Positions 18,908 to 28,850 are shown, counted from the first letter of the stretch. The stretch: 64,000 bases of DNA from Chelatococcus composti (GCF_014201415.1 NZ_JACHEH010000001.1:310001-374000), one strand, 5' to 3'. Numbers and translations: made by a program. The notes: generated from the letters alone by a model not told the origin.

Positions 18908-20902
18908 TCAGGCGGCGCGCACGTCCGCCAGGAAGGCCGAGATCGCGCGCTCGATTGTTTCCGTCTGGTCGGCCAGGCGGTCGGCGAGGGCGTCGACATC
19001 GCGGGCAGCTGCCCGGGTCGCCTCTGCGGCCTCGGCGACGCTTTTCATCGCGCCGGCGCCGTTGGCGGCCTCGCCCGACGCCCTGTCGACATTGTCGGCG
19101 AGGGCGCGCACGACACGCTCCTGTTCGCGCACGGCATCCGACACCGTCCCTGCCATCGCCGCCATCTTCACGATGATCTCGTTGACATTGCTGATGGCGT
19201 CGACGGCCATGTCGGATACGGACTGGATGGCGCCGATCTGGCTGCGGATCTCCTCCGTTGCAGAGGCGGTCTGGCTGGCGAGGGTCTTCACCTCGGAGGC
19301 GACCACAGCGAACCCCTTGCCTGCCTCGCCGGCCCGCGCGGCCTCGATCGTCGCGTTGAGCGCGAGCAGGTTTGTCTGGTTGGCGATGGAGAGGATCAGC
19401 TGCACCACCTCGCCGATGCGGTCAGCGGCCGTGGCAAGGTTCTGGACAGTCTCCACTGTCTCTGCCACCCGGTCGCGGGCCTGGCCGGCGATGGAGGTCG
19501 AGCGGTTCGCCTCCTCGATGATGCGGTCGATCGATTCGGCAAGGGTGCTTGTCGCCGCGGCGGCCGAAGACACGTTGTCGGATGCGACGGCGACGGCACC
19601 GTCGGCCTGCGTGATGCGCCCCGCGGCCTCGCGTGACATGGCATCGAGAGCGTCCGAGGCCGAGCGCAGCTCAGCCGCCGCCTTCCGCACCTCTACGAGG
19701 CCGGCCTTCGCCGTGGCCTCGAAACGGGCGATCATCGCCTCGATCTGGGCGGCGCGCTCGTCCCGCCGCGCCTGCTCCTCCGCCTCGCGTGCGCTCAGGG
19801 CGTCGCGCTCGACGGCGTTGTCACGGAAGACGGCGACCGCCGCCGCCATGCGGGCGATCTCGTTGCGCCCGGGCACGGCGGGAATGTCGATACTCGTGTC
19901 CCCGGCTGCAAGGCGCTGCATGGTCTGCGCCAGGCCGTCAAGCGGGCGGCTGATGCTGCGGCCGATGATCCACGACAGGGCAAGGCCAACCACTGCGGAC
20001 GCGGCAATCGTCACCAGCACGATATTGGTCGTCTTGCTCGCGATGCGCTGGAGGCGCTGCGTCGCGGCGCTCGAACCGTCGGCCGCAGCCTGCACGATGG
20101 TGGAGACGGCCGGATCGATGACGTCGGCGGAGAGGGCGAGCTGGTCGCCAACACGCACGAGGCGGTCGCGCTTCTCTTGCCAGCTGTCCATCTTGGCGCG
20201 GTAGTCCGAGAGCTTCTCCTGCACGAGAGTGCGCACCTCGGGCGTCAGCGTCTCGGCCCGGGCGACGAGGCGCTCGATGCGGCCGAGGGCGATCTCGAGG
20301 CGGCCTCGCTCGGTGTCGCCGCTCGTCAGCAGGAACTCGCGTTCCGCCCGGCGCAGCTGGTCCACCGCGATGAGCAGCCTGTTGACCTCGGGATCGGGAT
20401 TGTCGCGGGCGAATTCGCTGAGCGACCGTTCCATGGCCTTCGCGGTGGCGTCGATCTCGCCGCCCAGCCCATCCTCGGCGGTGGCGCCGAGCTCCTGCAC
20501 CAGCTCGGCGACTGTGTTGAAGGAGGACTGCACCGAGGCGAGCGTCTTGCCGAGCTCCTCGATACTCGCGGCGAGATCGCCGGCTGTTGGCTGGGCACGT
20601 AGGGCCGCCAGGGCCTCGCCGGCCCGTTTAGCGTCGTCGTGAAACTTACGCGCCGCGACGTCGGTACGCACACGCAGATAGTCCTTGACGTCGCCCTCGA
20701 CCCGCAGCGTCGCCGCGCGGAACTGCTCGGCGGCCTGGGCGAGGGCGGCGTAGGCGTCCTTGTCGGCGAGCGCGGCCTCGATCTGGGCGTTGCTCGCAGT
20801 ATAGATGGTGCCGATCACAGCATAGCCGACCAGAGCGGCAAGACTCAGGGCGGCGATCCGTACCCGAATGGAAAAGCGGTGGAGCCAAACTCGAGGCAGC
20901 AC
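18908..20902 (-). CDS. Methyl-accepting chemotaxis protein
   Basis: Transmembrane chemoreceptor, 664 residues, GTG start with GAGGTG upstream. TM1 is about 11-31; a long all-helical periplasmic sensor follows (about 32-300); TM2 is about 302-325 ([20 protein letters not shown]). HAMP ([18 protein letters not shown]) leads to the signalling domain with the hairpin tip [20 protein letters not shown]. There is no C-terminal CheR-tethering pentapeptide. The ligand is unknown. No che genes are nearby. Confidence 0.93.
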   Translation of the reverse strand: MLPRVWLHRFSIRVRIAALSLAALVGYAVIGTIYTASNAQIEAALADKDAYAALAQAAEQFRAATLRVEGDVKDYLRVRTDVAARKFHDDAKRAGEALAALRAQPTAGDLAASIEELGKTLASVQSSFNTVAELVQELGATAEDGLGGEIDATAKAMERSLSEFARDNPDPEVNRLLIAVDQLRRAEREFLLTSGDTERGRLEIALGRIERLVARAETLTPEVRTLVQEKLSDYRAKMDSWQEKRDRLVRVGDQLALSADVIDPAVSTIVQAAADGSSAATQRLQRIASKTTNIVLVTIAASAVVGLALSWIIGRSISRPLDGLAQTMQRLAAGDTSIDIPAVPGRNEIARMAAAVAVFRDNAVERDALSAREAEEQARRDERAAQIEAMIARFEATAKAGLVEVRKAAAELRSASDALDAMSREAAGRITQADGAVAVASDNVSSAAAATSTLAESIDRIIEEANRSTSIAGQARDRVAETVETVQNLATAADRIGEVVQLILSIANQTNLLALNATIEAARAGEAGKGFAVVASEVKTLASQTASATEEIRSQIGAIQSVSDMAVDAISNVNEIIVKMAAMAGTVSDAVREQERVVRALADNVDRASGEAANGAGAMKSVAEAAEATRAAARDVDALADRLADQTETIERAISAFLADVRAA

Positions 20903-20999
20903 GTGTCACCTCGTCGAGAAAAATGGCACGGAACAATGCCATCATTCTCGCGCGGCAGGCTGACGCGGGGCTTGCCCCGAAAGGCGGGCGCGAGAAGGA

Positions 21000-21428
21000 T
21001 CAGCCTTCCGCCAGGGCGCGGCGGATACGCTCGGCGTGGGCCTTGAGCGTCTCGGCTGGCGCCATCTCGCCGGTGTGCGGCCGCAGGGGCACATCCTTCC
21101 AGCGCGGCAGGATGTGGACATGGAGGTGGAACACCACCTGGCCGCCGGCGCTCTCGTTGAACTGCTGGATGGTGAGACCCTCGGCAGCCATGCCCTTCTT
21201 CACCGCTCGCGCCACCTTCTGCACGCTCACGGCCAGCCGGGCGAGATCCTCCGCGGGGATGTCGAGGATGTTGCGGGCAGGGGTTTTCGGGATGACGAGC
21301 ACATGGCCGTCGGCTCGCGGCATGATGTCCATGAAGGCGAGCGTATGTTCGTCCTCGTAGACGCGCTCGCAGGGCAGTTCGCCGCGCAGGATCTTGGCGA
21401 AGACGTTGTTGGAATCGTAGCTGCTCAT
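21000..21428 (-). CDS. HIT family hydrolase
   Basis: Histidine-triad nucleotide hydrolase of the HinT/Fhit superfamily, 142 residues, cytoplasmic. The N-terminal FAKILRGELPCERVYEDEHT and the catalytic triad HLHVHILPRW (about residues 100-109) are diagnostic. ATG 21428 has GAGGA 6 nt upstream; a TTG at 21488 touching the previous stop is possible but has no ribosome site. It follows the DUF482 gene on the minus strand, with 56 bp between them. Confidence 0.93.
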   Translation of the reverse strand: MSSYDSNNVFAKILRGELPCERVYEDEHTLAFMDIMPRADGHVLVIPKTPARNILDIPAEDLARLAVSVQKVARAVKKGMAAEGLTIQQFNESAGGQVVFHLHVHILPRWKDVPLRPHTGEMAPAETLKAHAERIRRALAEG

Positions 21429-21484
21429 GCCATCCTCGTGGATCACCGGTTGGGGGGAAGGTTTGGCGGGCGGGTTCTTCGCCG

Positions 21485-22822
21485 TCAAGCGTCGCCGGTG
21501 CCGCTGTGCCGATACGGCAGCTCCTCGGCGAGGACCTCGACCTCGGCGGCGATGGCGGCGCGCTCGCGCTCCAGATAGTCCGCTACCGCCCGGCGCAGGC
21601 CGGGATGGGCGATGTCGTGGGCCGAATAGGTGAGGGTGGGCCGGTAGCCGCGGGCCAGCTTGTGCTCGCCCTGCGCCCCCGCCTCCACGCGGGCGAGGCC
21701 GTGGCGAATGGCGAAGTCGATCGCTTGGTAGTAGCAGAGCTCGAAGTGCAGGAAAGGGTGATGCTCGATGGCGCCCCAGTTGCGGCCATAGAGCGTGCTC
21801 TCGCCGATGAAGTTGAGGGCGCCGGCGATGTAGCGGCCGTCACGCCGGGCCATGACGAGCAGGATCCTGTCCGCCATGCGTTCGCCGACTAGGGAGAAGA
21901 AGGCCCGCGGCAGGTAGGGGCGGCCCCATTTGCGCGAGCCCGTGTCCTGATAGAAGGCGAAGAAGGCGTCCCAGTGGGCTTCGGTGAGGTCGCTGCCGGT
22001 CAGCAGCTCGACGGTGATGCCGGCGGCGAGGGCATCCCGCCGCTCGCGGCGGATCGCCTTGCGCTTGCGGGCCGACAGGGCAGCGAGAAAGTCCTCGAAT
22101 GTCTGGTAGCCCTCGTTCGCCCAGTGGAACTGCCGGTCGGTGCGCAGGAGGAAGCCCTCTTCGGCCAGGAAGTGCCATTCCTCCTGCGGCAGGAAGGTGA
22201 CATGGACTGAGGAGGCGTCGATTTCCCGCCGCAGCGCCCTGAGGCCGGCGACGAGGCCGCGCCGCGCCGTCTCCGCGCCGGGGCCCGGGCGCACGAGCAG
22301 GCGCCGGCCTGTTGCCGGCGTGAAGGGGACGGCCACCTGCAGCTTCGGATAATAGCGTCCGCCGGCGCGCTCGAAGGCCTCGGCCCAGCCGTGGTCGAAG
22401 ACATATTCGCCGAGCGAATGGGACTTGCCGTAGCAGGGCGCCACCGCCCGTACGGTGCCGTCAGCGCCTTCGACGACAAGGTGCAGGGGCGTCCATCCCG
22501 TCCGCCCGCCGACCGCCCCAGAATCTTCAAGTGATGACAGAAATGCGTGTGAAATGAATGGGTTATACGGATCTTGCTGAGGCGGAGAGTCAACGTTTCC
22601 GCTGTCGCTGGCAGCACAGGCGGCTTGGCCTGAAATCAGGAAAGCTGAGTCTGGTGAGTCGCTTGCCGGCGTTTGCTCATTTCTTGCGTAAGGCGTGCCG
22701 GCGAGGGGGCGCGGATTGGCGCAGGCATCCCAGTCCGCAGCGACGATGGCGGAAATGGAGGGGGCGACACGGACGGTGAGGCCCGCGTCGTCGTCGGCTT
22801 GCGTCGTCATCGGCTGCGGCAT
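21485..22822 (-). CDS. DUF482 / FemAB-like GNAT-fold protein with in-frame low-GC insertion
   Basis: Member of the PF04339 (DUF482) family, related to FemAB/GNAT acyltransferases; 445 residues, cytoplasmic, biochemical role unknown. The C-terminal half is conventional (RKRKAIRRERR, FYQDTGSRKWGRPYL, GRNWGAIEHHPFLHFELCYY). Near the N-terminus the usual junction between WDACANP and NPFISHAF is split by about 48 residues (38-85) rich in Ser/Ala/Gln/Asp. The insert and the next 25 codons use AT-rich codons (TTT, ATT, CTT, GAA, TCA) unlike the rest of the gene. Confidence 0.85.
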   Translation of the reverse strand: MPQPMTTQADDDAGLTVRVAPSISAIVAADWDACANPRPLAGTPYARNEQTPASDSPDSAFLISGQAACAASDSGNVDSPPQQDPYNPFISHAFLSSLEDSGAVGGRTGWTPLHLVVEGADGTVRAVAPCYGKSHSLGEYVFDHGWAEAFERAGGRYYPKLQVAVPFTPATGRRLLVRPGPGAETARRGLVAGLRALRREIDASSVHVTFLPQEEWHFLAEEGFLLRTDRQFHWANEGYQTFEDFLAALSARKRKAIRRERRDALAAGITVELLTGSDLTEAHWDAFFAFYQDTGSRKWGRPYLPRAFFSLVGERMADRILLVMARRDGRYIAGALNFIGESTLYGRNWGAIEHHPFLHFELCYYQAIDFAIRHGLARVEAGAQGEHKLARGYRPTLTYSAHDIAHPGLRRAVADYLERERAAIAAEVEVLAEELPYRHSGTGDA

Positions 22823-22879
22823 CTCGCGGAAGGGCTCATGCCGCTAAGTTATGCGCGCCGGCTGCCAGCCGGTAGGGCC

Positions 22880-23623
22880 TCAGGGCACGAAACCCTCGAA
22901 GATCATCTGATCGGCGTATTTCGCGGCCGCTTCGCGATCCTCGGGCGTACGCACGGTCCAGGTCAGCACGGGCATGCCAAAATAGCGCGCCATGTTGGGC
23001 GCCGCGTGCGGCAGGTCCTTGACGTGCCAGGCGATGAAATCGGGTCGCGTGCGCTCCATGTGCAGGAGGTGGCCGAGGCTCCTCTGCGTCTCGGCTGGCA
23101 GCCGCGCCCATTCGCCGTGGTCGTAGTTAGCTTCCGCCGTAATGCCGCGCGGGCGCCCGGGCGCGAGCTCGGCCAGCGCCTCGACGATGGCCGGGTCGAA
23201 GGACATCAGCGCGATCGGATCATCACGACCCGCGATCACCTGCGCGACGCGTCGGGTGAGGGCGAGGTTGCCGTCGAAGCCGCTCTTGATCTCCACCACC
23301 ACGGGCACGCGGCCGCCGACGAGGTCGAGGAATTCTCCAAGTGTGGGGATGCGGTCATCGCTGTCCCGGAAGGGGATGGATGCCAGCGCGGAGGCCGTGC
23401 GGGCGTCGACGCGCCCGCTCTCGCCGGTGAGGCGGTCAAGCGTGAAGTCGTGGAACACGACGGCCTCGCCGTCGGCCGTGAGCTGCACATCGCATTCGAT
23501 GGCGAAGCCGCGCGCGATGGCAGCGCGGGCCGCGCCGGGCGTGTTCTCGAGCACGCGGTCGGCGACCACGTGGAGCCCACGATGTGCCACGGGCTGGGCG
23601 GTAAGCCAGGAGGGGGCGGGCAT
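22880..23623 (-). CDS. Glycerophosphodiester phosphodiesterase
   Basis: Cytoplasmic GDPD-fold enzyme cleaving glycerophosphodiesters to glycerol-3-phosphate and an alcohol. 247 residues from ATG 23623, which has GAGGA 9 nt upstream. Catalytic blocks: VAHRGLHVVADRVLENT, FAIECDVQLTADGEAVVFHD, VVVEIKS and the C-terminal TWTVRTPED. There is no signal peptide, unlike periplasmic GlpQ. It starts 10 bp after the RidA stop and is in the same minus-strand run. Confidence 0.92.
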   Translation of the reverse strand: MPAPSWLTAQPVAHRGLHVVADRVLENTPGAARAAIARGFAIECDVQLTADGEAVVFHDFTLDRLTGESGRVDARTASALASIPFRDSDDRIPTLGEFLDLVGGRVPVVVEIKSGFDGNLALTRRVAQVIAGRDDPIALMSFDPAIVEALAELAPGRPRGITAEANYDHGEWARLPAETQRSLGHLLHMERTRPDFIAWHVKDLPHAAPNMARYFGMPVLTWTVRTPEDREAAAKYADQMIFEGFVP

Positions 23624-23633
23624 GTGTCGATCC

Positions 23634-24104
23634 TCAGGCGACTTCGAACATGGCCTCGACCTCGACACAGGCGTCGAGCGGAAGTTCGGCAACGCCGACC
23701 GTAGAGCGGGCGTGACGCCCCGTCTCGCCGAGCACCTGGACCATGAAGTCGGAGGCCCCGTTCATCACGCCGGCGAGGCCGGCGAAATCGGGCGTGACAT
23801 TGATGAAGCCGCCGAGGCGCACGCAGCGCTTGATCTGCGACAGGTCGCCGAGCGCCGCACGGGCCTGGGCGAGCACGTTGATGGCGCACAGCCGGGCGGC
23901 TTCCTTGCCCGTCTCGGGCGAGACCTCGGCGCCGAGCTTGCCCTTGTGGGCGTCGGCGAGCTTGCCGTCGGGGCCGAGGCAGAGCTGGCCGGAAATGACG
24001 AGGAGATTGCCCGTGCGCACATAGGGCAGGTAGTTCGCGACGGGGGCAGCCGGCGTCGGCAGTGTGACGCCGAGCTCGGCGAGGACGGCTTCGATGTTGC
24101 TCAT
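23634..24104 (-). CDS. RidA/YjgF family protein (paralogue 1)
   Basis: Reactive imine/enamine deaminase-family protein, about 156 residues, cytoplasmic trimer in the family. Family features: ISGQLCLGPDGKL and a C-terminal HARSTVGVAELPLDACVEVEA that keeps the Arg corresponding to catalytic R105 and the Glu of E. coli RidA. Two adjacent ATGs (24107, 24104) are possible; GGAG is better spaced for 24104. First gene of a minus-strand run with GDPD and DUF482, divergent from eipB. Confidence 0.88.
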   Translation of the reverse strand: MSNIEAVLAELGVTLPTPAAPVANYLPYVRTGNLLVISGQLCLGPDGKLADAHKGKLGAEVSPETGKEAARLCAINVLAQARAALGDLSQIKRCVRLGGFINVTPDFAGLAGVMNGASDFMVQVLGETGRHARSTVGVAELPLDACVEVEAMFEVA

Positions 24105-24271
24105 CATTTGTCTCCGAGTGTGGATGCATCGCCCGGCCCGGGCGCGTCTACCGGCCAAGGTTGTTGCCGATCCTCCCTCCCGCCGCAAGTCTCCCGCGGT
24201 CGAGGCCCCCTGCGCGCGGCTGTCCATGCCATTCGTGAGCCTGATGTTACGGCATACGCGATCTCAGTTGC

Positions 24272-24302
24272 CTTGACCGGCAGGGGCGGTCAGCCGTCTA
24301 AT
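24272..24302 (+). promoter_or_regulatory. Possible eipB promoter
   Basis: CTTGAC (24272-24277) is the alphaproteobacterial -35 consensus; TCTAAT at 24297-24302 is a plausible -10 with a 19-bp spacer (18 if read as GTCTAA). It lies about 50 bp upstream of the eipB start. The spacer is longer than ideal. Confidence 0.35.
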
Positions 24303-24353
24303 CGGAACGCTGCGACGCAGCGATGTCGGCGGGTCGTGTCAGTGGAGAGTAGC

Positions 24354-25187
24354 ATGAAGGTTTGTCTCGGCACGCTGCTGGCCATCGGCTTGAGCCTCGG
24401 ATCCGCCGCGGCGGGCTCGTCCACGATGCCGCTTGCGCCGCATCGGGTCGTCTACGACCTCTCCCTGCTCTCGAGCAGCAGCTCGCGCGGCGTGGAGGCG
24501 GCGCGCGGGCGCGTGGCCTTCTCCTTCACCGGCAACAGCTGCGAGGGCTACGCCCTGACCTATCGCCAGGTGACGGTGCTCGAAGGTGGCGACATCGGCC
24601 AGCGCACGTCCGACCTGCGCACCACCACCTTCGAGGACGGCAAGGGCGCCAGTTTCACCTTCAAGACCGAATCGACCTTCAGCGGCGCGCCGTCCAAGCT
24701 CGTTGACGGCCAGGCGGAGCGCGGGACGGGGGACAGTCTCGTTGTGCGCACCCGCGCTCCCAGGCGCGACCACTTTTCCCTCGACGGCGACGTGCTTTTT
24801 CCGACCGAGCACCTGAAGCGCATCATCGCTGCGGCCAAGGCCGGCGAAAGGCTGGTCGAGGCGCGGGTGTTCGACGGCTCTGACGACGGCCGGCAAATAT
24901 ACGACACGCTCGCCATCATCGGCCGGCAGAGGGGAGCGGACAGCGTGGACGGCCTCGAGGAGGCGGCCCGCCAGGAGGCGCTGAGGAACGTGCCGCGCTG
25001 GCCGGTGAAGATCAGCTATTTCACCAGGGAGGGAGAGGGCGAGCGCACGCCGCGCTACCAGCTCTCCTTCGAGCTTTACGAGAACGGAATCAGCCGCGAC
25101 CTCGTGCTGGACTACGGCGACTTCTCGCTGAAGGGCGAGATGAAGAAGCTCGAAATGCTGGAAACGCACCCTTGTGACACGCCCTGA
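24354..25187 (+). CDS. eipB: EipB family cell-envelope integrity protein (DUF1849)
   Basis: Periplasmic beta-spiral protein needed for envelope integrity in Brucella. 277 residues with a signal peptide cleaved near residue 20. Family blocks LAPHRVVYDLSL, SDLRTTTFEDGKGASF and FPTEHLKRIIAAAKAGE are present. Cysteines C63 and C274 match the conserved disulphide that closes the fold. ATG 24354 has GGAG 7 nt upstream. It is transcribed away from ridA and towards dinB. Confidence 0.93.
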   Translation: MKVCLGTLLAIGLSLGSAAAGSSTMPLAPHRVVYDLSLLSSSSSRGVEAARGRVAFSFTGNSCEGYALTYRQVTVLEGGDIGQRTSDLRTTTFEDGKGASFTFKTESTFSGAPSKLVDGQAERGTGDSLVVRTRAPRRDHFSLDGDVLFPTEHLKRIIAAAKAGERLVEARVFDGSDDGRQIYDTLAIIGRQRGADSVDGLEEAARQEALRNVPRWPVKISYFTREGEGERTPRYQLSFELYENGISRDLVLDYGDFSLKGEMKKLEMLETHPCDTP

Positions 25188-25198
25188 GCGGGCCGCTG

Positions 25199-26509
25199 TC
25201 AGCGACGGCTGTCGTCCTTCTTGTCCGCCGGCCGCATCGCGTCGGCGGCAAAGCCGATGCCGCGCACGACGGCCGCCTTGCCGAAACGCTCGCGCAGATT
25301 GTCGACGGCCCGCTCCATCCGCGCAAGGCGCACCGATTCTGTGTCGGCGAGGTCGCCGGTGTCGGCGAGCGCGGCATCGCACAGGTCCGAGGCGCCGATG
25401 CCGATGAGGCGAAAGGCGGTGCCGTCGCATTCGCTCGCCAGCATGGGCGCTGCGATGTCGAAGAGGCGGCGGGCGAGCTGCGTCGGCGGGAAGCCGGAGC
25501 GCGAGCGCGTCCGCGTGCGGAAGTCGGCGGTCTTGAGCTTCAGCGTCACGCTGCGGCCTGCGAAGCCTGCCTTCTTCAGGCGGAACGACAGCTTCTCCGT
25601 GAGGCGCCAGAGGATCGGCGTCAGCGTCTCCACATCCCTGATATCGTGGTTGAAGGTTGTCTCGGCGGAGATGCTCTTTGTCTCGCGCACCGGGTCGACC
25701 TTGCGGGTGTCGATGCCGTGCGCGAGGCGGTGCAGCCTCAGGCCGTCCTTGCCGACGAGCGCGACGATCTCGCCCGGGTCGCGCGCCCGGATGTCGTCGA
25801 TGGTCCTGAGGCCCGCGCGCGCCAGACGCTCCTGCGTCGCCGCACCGATGCCGTGGATGATGGACACGGGCTTGCCGGCGAGGAAGGAATCCACGCCTGC
25901 CTCGCCGATGATGGAAAAGCCGCGCGGCTTGTCGAGGTCCGACGCAATCTTGGCGAGGAACTTGTTGACCGACAGGCCGACGGAGATGGTGATGCCGAGC
26001 TCCTTTTCCACCCGCTGTGCGAAGCGGGCGAGCGTGATGGCCGGGCTTGCCTTGTGCAGGCGCTCGGTACCCGTCAGGTCGAGGAAGGCCTCGTCGATCG
26101 ACAGCGGCTCAACGAGCGGCGTCAGCTCCAGCATCATGCGGCGGACCTCGCGCCCCACGCGGGCGTATTTCTCCATGTCCGGCTTGATCACCACCGCATG
26201 GGGGCAGGCCTGCAGGGCCTTGAACATCGGCATGGCCGAGCGCACGCCGTAGGTACGGGCTATATAGCAGGCCGTGGAGACGACGCCGCGCTTGCCGCCG
26301 CCGACGATGACCGGCTTGTCGCGCAGCTCCGGTGCATCGCGCTTCTCGATGGTGGCGTAGAAGGCGTCGCAGTCCACATGGGCGATGGAGAGCCTGTCCC
26401 GCTCCGGATGGGAGAGCACACGCGGGCTGCCGCAGGCGGGACAGCGTGGGCGCACCGGCGCCGTCAGGGTCAGGCAGTCGCGGCAGAAGATGTTCGACGC
26501 GCCGGCCAT
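25199..26509 (-). CDS. dinB: DNA polymerase IV
   Basis: Y-family translesion polymerase, 436 residues. Catalytic carboxylates sit in HVDCDAFYATIEKRD and PLSIDEAFLDLTG; a little-finger domain lies at about 285-390. The N-terminus adds a zinc-ribbon-like Cys4 motif (CRDC near residue 9 and CPAC near 24) seen in one class of rhizobial DinB. No clear SOS box is visible upstream. It is convergent with eipB, with only 11 bp between the stop codons. Confidence 0.95.
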   Translation of the reverse strand: MAGASNIFCRDCLTLTAPVRPRCPACGSPRVLSHPERDRLSIAHVDCDAFYATIEKRDAPELRDKPVIVGGGKRGVVSTACYIARTYGVRSAMPMFKALQACPHAVVIKPDMEKYARVGREVRRMMLELTPLVEPLSIDEAFLDLTGTERLHKASPAITLARFAQRVEKELGITISVGLSVNKFLAKIASDLDKPRGFSIIGEAGVDSFLAGKPVSIIHGIGAATQERLARAGLRTIDDIRARDPGEIVALVGKDGLRLHRLAHGIDTRKVDPVRETKSISAETTFNHDIRDVETLTPILWRLTEKLSFRLKKAGFAGRSVTLKLKTADFRTRTRSRSGFPPTQLARRLFDIAAPMLASECDGTAFRLIGIGASDLCDAALADTGDLADTESVRLARMERAVDNLRERFGKAAVVRGIGFAADAMRPADKKDDSRR

Positions 26510-26597
26510 GGTCGAAATTCCCTATCCGCCCCGTATCCGACGGAACAGCATCATCAGACGGCCCCGGGCGTTCGGCAATCGGCGGCCGCGGGCCTCG

Positions 26598-26912
26598 TCA
26601 TGGCCGGGGAGCCGTGTGCGGATCAAGCACAGCCCTTGCAAGGGCCACATGCTCGGGGGCGAGGGCGTTGTTGGCGGCAAAGGCGAGCAGAAGGGATTCG
26701 TCAGCCAGCAGATGATCCAGCACCGAGGCGAGGAAATGCGGCTCGGCCGCCGCCGCGCGGATATTTTCAGGGCTGAGGCCGGTCAGGGCGAGGAAGCGGC
26801 CGAGCCGCTCTGGATCCGCCGCCAGAAAGGAGAGGGCGGCAATGGCGCAATTTTCCGCTTGGGCTGCGGACAGAGACTTGTTCGGCCGCATTTCGTGGAT
26901 CAGATTTGCCAT
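26598..26912 (-). CDS. DUF3572 domain-containing protein
   Basis: Small helical cytoplasmic protein of 104 residues and unknown function. The central [20 protein letters not shown] and the [20 protein letters not shown] block are the DUF3572 signature. In many Hyphomicrobiales it lies, as here, divergently next to divK-pleD, so a cell-cycle connection has been easy to suspect, but nothing in the sequence shows one. Confidence 0.88.
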   Translation of the reverse strand: MANLIHEMRPNKSLSAAQAENCAIAALSFLAADPERLGRFLALTGLSPENIRAAAAEPHFLASVLDHLLADESLLLAFAANNALAPEHVALARAVLDPHTAPRP

Positions 26913-27016
26913 TCATCAACGGGTGGGCTGCTATCTCTAGCATTGATCGACAAGGAAGTGAGAGCCCGCCTGTCCCCCGCGGATGGAGCGGGCCCGCCGC
27001 GCAAGAGGCGTCGCAT

Positions 27017-27388
27017 ATGCCGAAGACCGTTCTCATCGTCGAAGACAACGACCTGAACATGAAGCTGTTCAGCGACCTCCTCGAGGCGCACGGCTATGCG
27101 ACGCTGAAGACCGCCAGCGGCGTCGAGGCGATGGAAATCGCCCGCGCGCACCGGCCCGACCTGATCCTCATGGACATCCAGCTGCCCGAGGTCTCCGGCC
27201 TCGAGGTGACGAAATGGCTGAAGCAGGACGAGGAGCTGAAGACGATTCCCGTCATCGCGGTCACGGCCTTCGCCATGAAGGGCGATGAGGAACGTATTCG
27301 CGAAGGCGGCTGTGAGGCCTATCTCTCCAAACCAATTTCGGTCGCGAAGTTTCTCGAGACCGTAAGAAACTACCTCGACGCCGCCTGA
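27017..27388 (+). CDS. divK: Single-domain response regulator DivK
   Basis: Receiver-only protein of 123 residues that controls polarity and the CtrA pathway by binding the kinases DivJ, PleC and DivL. Acidic pocket in VLIVEDND, phosphoacceptor Asp in [13 protein letters not shown] (about D53), switch Thr in [13 protein letters not shown], and Lys in [11 protein letters not shown] 27017 is preceded by AAGAGG. pleD follows after 15 bp, the standard divK-pleD arrangement. Confidence 0.96.
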   Translation: MPKTVLIVEDNDLNMKLFSDLLEAHGYATLKTASGVEAMEIARAHRPDLILMDIQLPEVSGLEVTKWLKQDEELKTIPVIAVTAFAMKGDEERIREGGCEAYLSKPISVAKFLETVRNYLDAA

Positions 27389-27403
27389 ACTCCTTCTGCC
27401 GTC

Positions 27404-28789
27404 ATGACCGCTCGGATTCTCGTCGTTGACGACACGCCAACCAATGTGAAGCTGCTCGAGGCGCGGCTGACGGCGGAGTATTTTGAGGTTCTCACCGCCT
27501 CGAACGGCCCACAGGCGCTGGCGCTCTGCGCCGAGAGCCTGTGCGACATCGTGTTGCTCGACGTCATGATGCCGGGCATGGACGGCCTGGAGGTGTGCCG
27601 GCGGCTCAAGAGCGATCCGGCCACGGCCCACATCCCCGTCATCATGGTGACGGCACTCGACGAGCCGAGCGACCGGCTGCGCGGGCTCGAGGCTGGGGCG
27701 GACGACTTTCTGACGAAGCCGGTGGACGACCTTGCGCTCATCGCGCGCGTGCGCAGCCTCGTGCGCCTCAAGACGCTCACGGACGAGCTGCGCAACCGGG
27801 TGCTGGCCTCGCGCGGGCTCGGCATCGTCGAGGATCCACTGGCGGGCGCCACGAACGAGACGGGGCGCGACGCGCAGATTCTCATCGTGGAGGATCGGCC
27901 GGAAGCAGCGGCGCAGATGCAGCAGGCGCTCGCCGTCGATCATGCCGTCCATGTGGTCCAGACCCCGGCGGAGGCGCTGGCGCGGGTCGGGGACGAGGAT
28001 TTTGATGTCTTCATCGTCAGCCTCGGTCTCGCCGGGGCTGACGGGCTGCGCCTGTGCAGCAACCTGCGCGTGATGGAGCGGTCACGCAACGCAGTCGTGC
28101 TGATGGTGGCGGACGAGAGCCAGCGCCCTGCGATCCTGCGCGGGCTCGACATTGGCGTGCACGACTATCTGCTGCGGCCGGTGGAGCACAGCGAGCTTGT
28201 GGCGCGCGTGCGCACACAGGTGCGGCGCAAGCGCTATGCCGACAGCCTGCGGGCCAGCGTACAGGCGTCTCTCGCCCTTGCGGTGCTCGATCCGCTGACG
28301 GGCCTCTACAACCGCCGCTATTTCGACGGGAAGCTGCGCACTGCCTTCACCCAGGCTCGGGAGAGGGGCGAGAAGCTGTCGCTGCTGATCCTCGATATCG
28401 ACCGCTTCAAGCTGATCAACGACACCTACGGCCACGATGTGGGCGACGAGGTGCTGCGCGAGTTTGCCCGCCGCGTGCAGACCCATACGCGTGGCATCGA
28501 CACCGTCTGCCGCTACGGTGGCGAGGAGATCGTCGTCATCGTGCCGGGTACGCCGCTTGAAGCCGCCGAGGCGGTCGCCGAGCGGGTCAGGACACGCATC
28601 GAGGAAGAGCCCTTCGTTGTTCCGCGATGCAAGATTTCGCTTGACGTGACCGCGTCCATCGGGGTCGCCAGCCTCCTGCCCAGTGACAACTCGGTGCATG
28701 CGCTCTTCAAGCGGGCGGACAGGGCGCTCTACCAGGCGAAGACGGAGGGCCGCAACCGCGTGGTGGTCGCCGCGGGAGAGTCGGCATGA
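27404..28789 (+). CDS. pleD: Diguanylate cyclase response regulator PleD
   Basis: Makes cyclic di-GMP at the cell pole after phosphorylation. 461 residues: receiver 1 (1-120, LDVMMPGMDG), adaptor receiver 2 (about 155-275, lacking the standard phospho-Asp context) and GGDEF domain (about 290-455). The active site reads GGEEI instead of the usual GGEEF. The inhibitory I-site RGID lies exactly five residues upstream, so product inhibition should be retained. It is downstream of divK in one operon. Confidence 0.96.
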   Translation: MTARILVVDDTPTNVKLLEARLTAEYFEVLTASNGPQALALCAESLCDIVLLDVMMPGMDGLEVCRRLKSDPATAHIPVIMVTALDEPSDRLRGLEAGADDFLTKPVDDLALIARVRSLVRLKTLTDELRNRVLASRGLGIVEDPLAGATNETGRDAQILIVEDRPEAAAQMQQALAVDHAVHVVQTPAEALARVGDEDFDVFIVSLGLAGADGLRLCSNLRVMERSRNAVVLMVADESQRPAILRGLDIGVHDYLLRPVEHSELVARVRTQVRRKRYADSLRASVQASLALAVLDPLTGLYNRRYFDGKLRTAFTQARERGEKLSLLILDIDRFKLINDTYGHDVGDEVLREFARRVQTHTRGIDTVCRYGGEEIVVIVPGTPLEAAEAVAERVRTRIEEEPFVVPRCKISLDVTASIGVASLLPSDNSVHALFKRADRALYQAKTEGRNRVVVAAGESA

Positions 28790-28850
28790 CGGGCAGGGAG
28801 GCGTCCTTAACCGTGCACGCAGGTTTGCACTCGTCGCGCGATTTCCACGA

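Noticed and set aside
23142-24353. 400-codon upstream extension of eipB across the RidA and GDPD genes
   Set aside because: Runs antisense through two well-supported minus-strand genes; the signal peptide at 24354 marks the true start.
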